This document shows positions 1-5,086 of a DNA stretch of 6,875 nucleotides, one piece after another (within the stretch, counting starts at the first letter, position 1; each line of letters opens with the position of its first letter). The notes below the pieces were generated by a model. The model was not told the origin of the DNA. It made no database searches and saw only the letters and a program-made list of their open reading frames with translations. Source of the DNA: JBDSKH01 sp035495435 (GTDB taxonomy: Bacteria > Actinomycetota > Actinomycetes > Actinomycetales > Microbacteriaceae); assembly GCA_035495435.1 (NCBI GenBank), contig DATJFV010000097.1, forward strand, positions 1-6,875, in the 5' to 3' direction. The position numbers were made by a program, and so were the translations under genes.

Positions 1-219
1 GTCACCGGCATCGGTGGTCGGCGGATCGAACCTCCACTCGTCATGAAACACACCGCCGACCTCGGTGAGGGTCACCGTGTCGACCTCGTGTCCGGGGCAC
101 GGCTGCACGTGAGCCTTCACATGACCGCCGACGCGCTGCAGTCCGACGAGGCCGTCCACCTTGGCGGCGCACCCGGTCAGCACCAGCGCCAGAAGCGCGC
201 AGACCACGACGTATCTCAC
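1..219 (-). CDS. Predicted small lipoprotein, 3' end cut by window edge
   Basis: The reading frame opens with GTG at 217-219 and stays open for 73 codons to the window edge, so the C-terminus is missing. The N-terminus is a short lipoprotein signal peptide: Arg2, a hydrophobic core (YVVVCALLALVL) at residues 3-14, then the lipobox Leu14-Thr15-Gly16-Cys17. Cys17 would be lipidated and the mature chain anchored to the outer face of the cytoplasmic membrane. The mature part seen so far is polar, has one further Cys at residue 41 (QPCPGHE), and contains an HDEWRFDPP stretch near the edge. I do not recognise the family. The start lies 4 bp after the MFS gene's stop with no clear Shine-Dalgarno sequence, so it is probably co-transcribed and translationally coupled with the exporter. 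A functional link to it is only an inference from position. Confidence 0.75.
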   Translation of the reverse strand, partial: MRYVVVCALLALVLTGCAAKVDGLVGLQRVGGHVKAHVQPCPGHEVDTVTLTEVGGVFHDEWRFDPPTTDAGD

Positions 220-223
220 GGGA

Positions 224-1504
224 TCATTCTGCTGCGGCCCCGGCCACGGGAGGGGCCGTGGGTTCTGCCTCGGCACCGGCCGTCAGAGCCCGGATGCGCG
301 CGGTGCGCACCACGGGGGCCGTCGCGATCGCGAGCAGCAGCATGCCCACGCCGGCGAACCAGAAGGGCGCGGTCAGTCCACCGACGCTTGCCAGGAGACC
401 GCCGAGCAGCGCTCCGAGCGGCATCACGCCCACCGCGAGCAGACGGTAGACGCTCGTGACGCGACCGAGCAACTGGTTCGGGATGGCGGTCTGCCGCACC
501 GTGATGGCGATCACGTTGCCCAGCGTGAACCCGAATCCGACGACAGTCATGACCACGGCGACCAGCACCGGCTCGGTGGTGACCGCCGTCACCAGGTAGG
601 CGACGCCGGCCGCCGCCGTTCCGCCCACCCAGACCACGCCCTCTCCGAGCCGCCGGATGATCGCGGGCCCCCACAGACCCGCTGGGATGCCGCCGACGGC
701 CGCCGCGGCCAGCAAGACCCCGAATCCGACGTCCTGCAGCCCCAGCCGGTCTTGCACGAAGAGCACCAGAACTGCCGACACCGCCGACGTGCAGAAGTTG
801 ATCGTCGCGGCCGACAGGGCCATCACCACCAGAATCCTGGTGCGGCCGAATTCACGCAGGCCCTCGCCCACCGACCGCCACACGGGTTGACGCGCCACAG
901 CGACGGCCCGGTCGCGCGCCCGCCGGGGCAGCAGCGCGAAGAGCAGCACCGCCGCGAGGTACGCCGCGCTGCCGGACGCGAATGCCGCCGTCGCCGAGAC
1001 CGCGAAGATCAGAGCGCCGAGCGGAGGCCCGATCAGCTCGTTGAGGATCGACTGCGTGGCGAACAGCCGGCCGTTCGCATCGGCGATGCGGTCGCGACGC
1101 ACAAGCTCCGGCAGGATCGCCAGGGAGGCGTTGTCGACGATGGTCTCCGCCGATCCGAGCAGAAACGCGGCGATGTACAGGATCCAGAGCTCGCGTACGC
1201 CACCGACGAGGCCGAGCATGACGCCACCCACCGCGATCACGCGCACCGCGTTGCCCAGCACCAGCAGCATCCGCCGGTCGAATCGGTCGACGATCACCCC
1301 CGCGAACAGCACGAACAGGAACCACGGGAGCCGCTGGGCGACGACCAGCCCCGCCACCAGGGTGGGTTCGCGCGTAATCGCAGCGGCGAGCAGCGGGCCC
1401 ACGGCCAGCGTGATCCCGTCGGCGAGGTTGGCCGAGGCGGTGCCGCCCCAGATCAGCGGAAAAGCCCGCGGCGTCGCGGTGGCGGAGATCGAAGTGCGAG
1501 GCAT
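224..1504 (-). CDS. MFS transporter, MFS_3 / EntS-like exporter family
   Basis: This 426-residue protein has about 12 hydrophobic segments and is an integral cytoplasmic-membrane transporter of the major facilitator superfamily. The MFS signature between helices 2 and 3 is present as G69-x3-D73-R74-x2-R77-R78. A second diagnostic block at about residues 338-369 (QTAIPNQLLGRV, then MPLGALLGG) is typical of the MFS_3 group that includes enterobactin exporter EntS and macrolide/drug efflux proteins. Proton-driven export of a small molecule is therefore likely; the substrate cannot be read from the sequence. The tail from about residue 408 is Ala/Pro/Glu-rich and probably a disordered cytoplasmic end. 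The start is ATG at 1502-1504, and the N-terminal segment leads straight into helix 1. The gene lies 55 bp after gatA with its own promoter-like element and is followed after 4 bp by a small lipoprotein gene. The family call is firm and the substrate unknown. Confidence 0.92.
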   Translation of the reverse strand: MPRTSISATATPRAFPLIWGGTASANLADGITLAVGPLLAAAITREPTLVAGLVVAQRLPWFLFVLFAGVIVDRFDRRMLLVLGNAVRVIAVGGVMLGLVGGVRELWILYIAAFLLGSAETIVDNASLAILPELVRRDRIADANGRLFATQSILNELIGPPLGALIFAVSATAAFASGSAAYLAAVLLFALLPRRARDRAVAVARQPVWRSVGEGLREFGRTRILVVMALSAATINFCTSAVSAVLVLFVQDRLGLQDVGFGVLLAAAAVGGIPAGLWGPAIIRRLGEGVVWVGGTAAAGVAYLVTAVTTEPVLVAVVMTVVGFGFTLGNVIAITVRQTAIPNQLLGRVTSVYRLLAVGVMPLGALLGGLLASVGGLTAPFWFAGVGMLLLAIATAPVVRTARIRALTAGAEAEPTAPPVAGAAAE

Positions 1505-1511
1505 CCTCGCC

Positions 1512-1540
1512 AGGCTAGGCGACGCGTCCGACCTTGTTCA
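1512..1540 (-). promoter_or_regulatory. Candidate promoter of the MFS gene, leaderless type
   Basis: On the minus strand a TAGCCT box (1512-1517) fits the actinobacterial -10 consensus TANNNT. A TGAACA hexamer (1535-1540), matching 4 of 6 bases of TTGACA, lies 17 bp upstream, the ideal spacing. The -10 box ends 7 nt before the ATG of the MFS gene, which would place the transcription start on or next to the start codon. The only purine-rich stretch before the ATG (GGCGAGG) abuts it directly, too close to work as a Shine-Dalgarno sequence. This suggests a transcript separate from gatCA, although read-through from gatA is also possible. Confidence 0.5.
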
Positions 1541-1559
1541 CCGGCGCGGCGCCGTGCTC

Positions 1560-3068
1560 CTACCGCGCCGGGGCCTGCGCCAGCAGCGGACCGCCCCAGG
1601 CGTCCACCAGCAGTGCCTCGAGGGCGGCGCCCACGGTGTACAACCGGGCATCCTCGCGGACGGGCGCCATGAACTGGATGCCCGCGGGTAGCCCGTCCTC
1701 GGGAGCGAGCCCGGAGGGGAGCGCGATCCCGGGCACCCCCGCGAGGTTGGCGGGAATCGTGGTCAGGTCGTTCAGGTACATCGCGAGCGGATCGTCGAGC
1801 TTCTCGCCGAGCCGGAAGGCGGTGGTCGGCGCAGCGGGGGTCGCGAGCACGTCGGCCTTCCCGAACGCGGCGGAGAAGTCGCGCTGGATGAGCGTGCGCA
1901 CCCTCTGCGCAGAGCCGTAGTAGGCGTCGTAATACCCCGCGCTGAGCGCGTAGGTGCCCAGGATGATGCGGCGTTTGACCTCGTCGCCGAAGCCGGCCTC
2001 GCGGGTGGCGGCCATCACGTCCTCGACGGTTCCCCCGGCGACCGGGACCCGCATGCCGAACCGCACCGAGTCGAACTTGGCCAGGTTGCTGGAGGCCTCC
2101 GCCGGCAGGATCAGGTAGTAGGCCGAGATCGCGTACTCGAAGCTCGGTGCGCTGACCTCGACCAGTTCGGCACCCTGCGCCTCGAGCAGAGCGAGCGCCT
2201 CGGTGAAGCGCTGCAGCACGCCGGGCTGGAATCCCTGGTCTTCGCGGGACATCTCGCTGACGACACCGATGCGCAGCCCCTTCACCGAACCCTCCCGGGC
2301 GCCGGCGCGTGCCGCCTCCGAGAACGAGGGCCAGGCATCCGGGATCGAGGTCGAATCGCGCGGGTCGTGCCCGCCGATCACATCGTGCAGCAACGCCGCG
2401 TCCATGACGGTGCGGGTGACCGGCCCCACCTGGTCGAGCGACGACGCCAACGCGATCGCGCCGTATCGCGACACCCCGCCGTACGTCGGCTTCATCCCCA
2501 CCGAGCCGGTGACCGCGGCGGGCTGCCGGATCGAACCGCCGGTGTCGGAGCCGAGCGCCAGCGGCGCCTCGAACGCCGCCACCGCTGCCGCCGATCCGCC
2601 ACCGGACCCGCCCGGGATGCGGTCCAGATCCCACGGGTTGCGGGTCGGGCCGTACGCGGAATGCTCGGTGGACGAGCCCATCGCGAACTCGTCCATGTTG
2701 GTCTTGCCGAGCGGCACGAGGCCCGCCTCGCGCATGCGCGCAACCACGGTCGCGTCGTACGGCGGAACCCAGCCCTCGAGGATCTTAGATCCGGCGGTCG
2801 AGGGCATATCGGCCGTGCACAGCACGTCTTTGATCGCCACGGGAACGCCGGCCAGCGGCGCGAGCTTCTCGCCGGCCGCCCGGCGCGCATCGATGGCGGA
2901 GGCCGTGTCGAGCGCAGCGGAGTTCACATGCAGGAAAGCGTGGATGTCGCCGTCGACCGCCGCGATCCGGTCCAGATGCGCGCGGGTCGCCTCGGTGCTC
3001 GACACCTCGCCCGAGGCGAGCAGATCGGCGAGCTCGTGGGCCGGCAGGCGGGTCAGGTCGTCGCTCAC
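1560..3068 (-). CDS. gatA: Asp-tRNA(Asn)/Glu-tRNA(Gln) amidotransferase subunit A
   Basis: GatA is the glutaminase subunit of the heterotrimeric GatCAB enzyme. It releases ammonia from glutamine or asparagine, and GatB uses it to amidate Glu-tRNA(Gln) or Asp-tRNA(Asn) in the cytoplasm. The 502-residue protein has a full amidase-signature domain. The Ser-cisSer-Lys triad is visible: Lys80 in PVAIKD, Ser155 in the glycine/serine motif GGSGGGS, and nucleophile Ser179 in SDTGGSI, each one residue on from the Staphylococcus aureus positions K79/S154/S178. The block at about 377-393 (AGYYDAYYGSAQRVRTL) is also typical of GatA. Length and both ends fit the family. The start is GTG at 3066-3068, overlapping the gatC stop as GTGA, preceded by a strong GGGGGAGGAG ribosome site. 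No inactivating change is seen. gatB does not follow directly: an MFS gene comes next. Confidence 0.97.
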   Translation of the reverse strand: MSDDLTRLPAHELADLLASGEVSSTEATRAHLDRIAAVDGDIHAFLHVNSAALDTASAIDARRAAGEKLAPLAGVPVAIKDVLCTADMPSTAGSKILEGWVPPYDATVVARMREAGLVPLGKTNMDEFAMGSSTEHSAYGPTRNPWDLDRIPGGSGGGSAAAVAAFEAPLALGSDTGGSIRQPAAVTGSVGMKPTYGGVSRYGAIALASSLDQVGPVTRTVMDAALLHDVIGGHDPRDSTSIPDAWPSFSEAARAGAREGSVKGLRIGVVSEMSREDQGFQPGVLQRFTEALALLEAQGAELVEVSAPSFEYAISAYYLILPAEASSNLAKFDSVRFGMRVPVAGGTVEDVMAATREAGFGDEVKRRIILGTYALSAGYYDAYYGSAQRVRTLIQRDFSAAFGKADVLATPAAPTTAFRLGEKLDDPLAMYLNDLTTIPANLAGVPGIALPSGLAPEDGLPAGIQFMAPVREDARLYTVGAALEALLVDAWGGPLLAQAPAR

Positions 3069-3370
3069 TGCTCCTCCCCCAGGATCGAGCTGACCTTGAA
3101 CTGGCCGTCCTGCGACTCGGGGGCTCCGGCGAGTGCCTGCTCGGGGGTCAGGGTGACGCCGACGACGTCGGGCCGGGTGACCGTTCCCAGCGGGATGGGG
3201 TGGCTGGTGGCCGGGACGTCGGGCGTGGCGACCTCGGTCACCTTCGCCACCGACTCGACGATGACGCCCAGTTCACCGGTCAGCTTCTGCACCTCCGCAT
3301 CGGTCAGGGCGATGCGGGCGAGGTGCGCCAGGTGGCTCACGACGTCAGGGGTGATCTCAGCGGCAGACAC
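3065..3370 (-). CDS. gatC: Asp-tRNA(Asn)/Glu-tRNA(Gln) amidotransferase subunit C
   Basis: GatC is the small subunit that wraps around the GatA-GatB interface and stabilises GatCAB. The 101-residue length is normal. The N-terminal helix at residues 6-22 (ITPDVVSHLAHLARIAL) matches the family pattern of an acidic start followed by HLARLAL-like residues. The C-terminal half has the usual extended segment with a conserved Arg-Pro-Asp (TRPDVVG, about 65-71). The GTG start (3368-3370) is the only one upstream of the conserved helix, because an in-frame TAG lies 12 nt before it. The next in-frame GTG (codon 11) would cut into the helix. GGAGG abuts the GTG directly, so it is badly placed as a Shine-Dalgarno sequence. 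The stop overlaps the gatA start, indicating a two-gene operon with coupled translation. Confidence 0.95.
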   Translation of the reverse strand: MSAAEITPDVVSHLAHLARIALTDAEVQKLTGELGVIVESVAKVTEVATPDVPATSHPIPLGTVTRPDVVGVTLTPEQALAGAPESQDGQFKVSSILGEEQ

Positions 3371-3376
3371 CCTCCG

Positions 3377-3382
3377 AGTCTA
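3377..3382 (-). promoter_or_regulatory. Candidate -10 box of a leaderless gatCA promoter
   Basis: The minus strand reads TAGACT, a TANNNT -10 box, followed by exactly 6 nt and then the gatC GTG start. Initiation about 7 nt after the box would fall on the start codon itself, giving a leaderless mRNA, which is common in actinobacteria. No TTGACA-like -35 is found 16-19 bp upstream, where the DNA is extremely GC-rich, so promoter strength cannot be judged. Confidence 0.45.
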
Positions 3383-3388
3383 GGGTTT

Positions 3389-3420
3389 CCGGCGCCGGGC
3401 TCCCGCGGCCCGCGGCCGGG
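3389..3420 (-). repeat. GC-rich inverted and tandem repeats between hydrolase gene and gatC
   Basis: This gap directly after the hydrolase stop holds a perfect 10-bp palindrome CCGGCGCCGG (3389-3398). It also holds an inverted repeat CGGGC/GCCCG with a 7-nt loop (3396-3400 and 3408-3412), and two tandem copies of CCCGCGG (3402-3415). An RNA from the minus strand could form a stable hairpin here, which may slow or end transcription of the hydrolase gene. No T-run follows, so it is not a classic intrinsic terminator. Confidence 0.35.
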
Positions 3421-4854
3421 TCAGCCCAGAGCGCGCGCGACGGGCGTCGCGCCTGCGAGAGCCGCGGTGCGTCCGTCGGGGTCGATGACGAGCTCGCCCT
3501 GGCCGATGGCGATCAGGGCCATGTTGCGGAACGACTCGCTGCCCTTCGTGAAGTAGTCCACATGGCCCACCGAACCGGCGAGCGCGCGCCCGGTGATCGG
3601 GTCGACCGCGCCGTCGACCCCGAAGTGCTGGGCGCCGTACGCATCGCTCAACGGCTGGCTGCCGAACACCCCCGTACTCGCGATCGGGTCGAGCTCGGCA
3701 TCGGCCACCCACACGTTGCCGTCCCGCACGCGCAGGGCGCCGACGTTGCCCGCGGGGCTGCCGGGCGAGCCGACCATGGCCAGCGCGTCAACCGTGATGT
3801 CGTTCTCCTGCAGCGCCAGCAGAGCGGCCGTTGCGCCGTACGAGTGCGCCAGCACCGAGACGTACGGTGCGTCGTCCCCGCGCAGCGTCTCGAGACCGCG
3901 CAATGACGAGGTCAACGCGTCGCGACCCTGTCGGGCGAGATCGAGGGACGCAACGTTCACCACGGTCGGCGTCTGGTAACCGATCCAGGCGACGGTCGCG
4001 ACGGTCTGCCGGCTGCCGGCGTGCTGAGCGGGGGTCAGGCGCGCCAGCCAGTCCTCCTCAGACGCGGCGAGCTGGTCCGCCGCATCGGCCCAGCTGCCGA
4101 TCTCGCTGTCGACGCTGTAGAACATGCCGGGGACGAGGAAGGTGACGTAGTCGGCACGGGCGAGGTCGCCGACCACGATGACCGCCTTGCCGCCGTCCTC
4201 GGCGTCGAGGTTCACCAGAGAGCGGTGCAGGGCGCTCTCACCGGGAGCGATCGCGGCCTCGATCTGCTGCAGCATGTGCAACTGAGCACGCAGCTGCTCG
4301 GCCGCGGCGCGGCCCGCCGTACCGGCAGAGAGCGTCGACTCGATGGACGCCACCTCGTCGTCGAGGAAGCTGCGGTTGGCGATGTCGCGCACGGGATACG
4401 GCACGCCCTCGAGGTTGCCGACCACCCGCGGGGCCGAATCGAGCAGACGCGCCTGGGACCCGGCATCCGTCGACGCCCACCAATCCGACACCTGGGCGGC
4501 CGTCGGCGGCGCGGCGAGCAGCTGGGACACCGCCGCCGGATCGGCGGCCCACCGGGCCAACTCGGCACGGGAGAACGTGGCGAGGGTCTCGAGCACCGTC
4601 AGCGACCGCGACGCCTGCGGGTCGGCGGGCGTGTCGATACTGGGGTCGGTGAGCGCCGACCACGCCGCCTGGTCGGCCGTGGGCGCGGCCGGAGAGAGGA
4701 TGGCGGTGGTGCTGAACGCGGGCACGCTGAAGGCCTCGACGACGGGTTGCAGTGTCGCCGAGGCGTAGAGAACTGCTGTGACGTCCACCAGCACGTTCGG
4801 GTTATCCCATCGCCCAGGCGCGGTGTACATGCCGCCCAGTACGACACGCGTCAC
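3421..4854 (-). CDS. Alpha/beta hydrolase, DUF1023 (Abhydrolase_8) family
   Basis: With the GTG start at 4852-4854 the protein has 477 residues. A helical N-terminal half ends in a motif typical of this actinobacterial family at about 124-162 (SDWWAS, then a LLDSAP-RVVGNLEGVP stretch and VRDIANR). The C-terminal half is the alpha/beta-hydrolase fold: a nucleophile elbow A-H-Ser338-Tyr-Gly, a VGSPG strand end (about 361-365), a probable acid Asp389 in ELDPIA, and His431 in GHVDYF. The catalytic triad thus appears intact. Family members are mostly uncharacterised predicted esterases/lipases or peptidases; the substrate here is unknown. No signal peptide is visible from any candidate start. The alternatives are TTG at 4885-4887 (488 residues, no ribosome site) and ATG at 4828-4830. 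I prefer GTG because a TANNNT box lies just upstream. The gene sits between ligA and gatC, apparently as its own transcription unit. Confidence 0.85.
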   Translation of the reverse strand: MTRVVLGGMYTAPGRWDNPNVLVDVTAVLYASATLQPVVEAFSVPAFSTTAILSPAAPTADQAAWSALTDPSIDTPADPQASRSLTVLETLATFSRAELARWAADPAAVSQLLAAPPTAAQVSDWWASTDAGSQARLLDSAPRVVGNLEGVPYPVRDIANRSFLDDEVASIESTLSAGTAGRAAAEQLRAQLHMLQQIEAAIAPGESALHRSLVNLDAEDGGKAVIVVGDLARADYVTFLVPGMFYSVDSEIGSWADAADQLAASEEDWLARLTPAQHAGSRQTVATVAWIGYQTPTVVNVASLDLARQGRDALTSSLRGLETLRGDDAPYVSVLAHSYGATAALLALQENDITVDALAMVGSPGSPAGNVGALRVRDGNVWVADAELDPIASTGVFGSQPLSDAYGAQHFGVDGAVDPITGRALAGSVGHVDYFTKGSESFRNMALIAIGQGELVIDPDGRTAALAGATPVARALG

Positions 4855-4863
4855 CGCACTGGT

Positions 4864-4869
4864 ATGGTA
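4864..4869 (-). promoter_or_regulatory. Candidate -10 box upstream of the hydrolase gene
   Basis: The minus strand reads TACCAT, fitting TANNNT, 9 nt before the GTG at 4852-4854. Initiation 7 nt after the box would leave a leader of 0-3 nt. No Shine-Dalgarno sequence precedes the GTG, consistent with leaderless or near-leaderless translation. A recognisable -35 is absent at 17 bp spacing, so the call is tentative. Confidence 0.3.
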
Positions 4870-4912
4870 CGCGGGTCTGGCCCCCAAAAGTGGGTAGACG
4901 ACCTGTGGAGAC

Positions 4913-4967
4913 CGATTTCGGCACCAAAACGAGCGATTTGTACCCCGATCTGGGGCCGCGTCACGTG
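4913..4967. other. Cluster of short repeats and palindromes upstream of the hydrolase gene
   Basis: Within this AT-richer part of the ligA-hydrolase gap, CGATTT occurs at 4913-4918 and again at 4934-4939, 21 bp (two helical turns) apart. A variant CGATCT lies at 4946-4951 inside an inverted repeat CCCC-GATCT-GGGG (4943-4955). A CACGTG palindrome lies at 4962-4967. Such spacing could serve a DNA-binding regulator of the hydrolase gene, but no known operator is recognised. Confidence 0.25.
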
Positions 4968-4984
4968 TTTGAGGGATAGACCGG

Positions 4985-5000
4985 TCCGTCGGCCGACGGA
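4985..5000. repeat. Perfect 16-bp palindrome
   Basis: TCCGTCGGCCGACGGA reads the same on both strands. As RNA it would fold into a 6-bp stem with a GGCC loop. As DNA it could bind a dimeric regulator. It lies about 90 bp after the ligA stop and directly beyond a separate hairpin, so it may be part of a two-hairpin end to the ligA transcript or an operator for the hydrolase gene. Confidence 0.45.
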
Positions 5001-5027
5001 AAGTCGGGAGCGGAAACTATTCCCGAC
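4998..5027 (-). terminator. Candidate terminator hairpin downstream of ligA
   Basis: On the minus strand, GTCGGGA and TCCCGAC (5021-5027 and 5003-5009) form a perfect 7-bp stem with an 11-nt loop, followed by TTTCC. It begins 60 nt after the ligA stop. The T-run is only three bases and the loop is large, so it is weak by E. coli standards. High-GC actinobacteria often have hairpins with poor T-tails. Confidence 0.4.
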
Positions 5028-5086
5028 CCGCGGGACCTGTACCCCGCCACGCACCCGACGATGCCGGTTCGGGGCCCGCCGGTGTC

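Noticed and set aside
1542..1554. CGGCG/CGCCG hairpin just after gatA as a terminator
   Set aside because: Only a 5-bp stem with a 3-nt loop and no T-run; expected by chance at this GC content.
161..1672. A 503-residue open frame on the plus strand opposite the MFS gene
   Set aside because: It is rich in Arg, His, Gln and Asp, has no domain or hydrophobic pattern, and runs across the MFS gene and into the end of gatA. It is the usual antisense shadow in high-GC DNA.
1453..2634. A 393-residue minus-strand frame overlapping the gatA and MFS genes
   Set aside because: It is an out-of-frame reading of gatA, Arg/Gly/Ala-rich, while gatA itself carries all catalytic residues in another frame.
2203..3383. 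Two long plus-strand frames opposite gatA and gatC
   Set aside because: Low-complexity antisense readings with no recognisable motif; both conflict with strongly supported genes.
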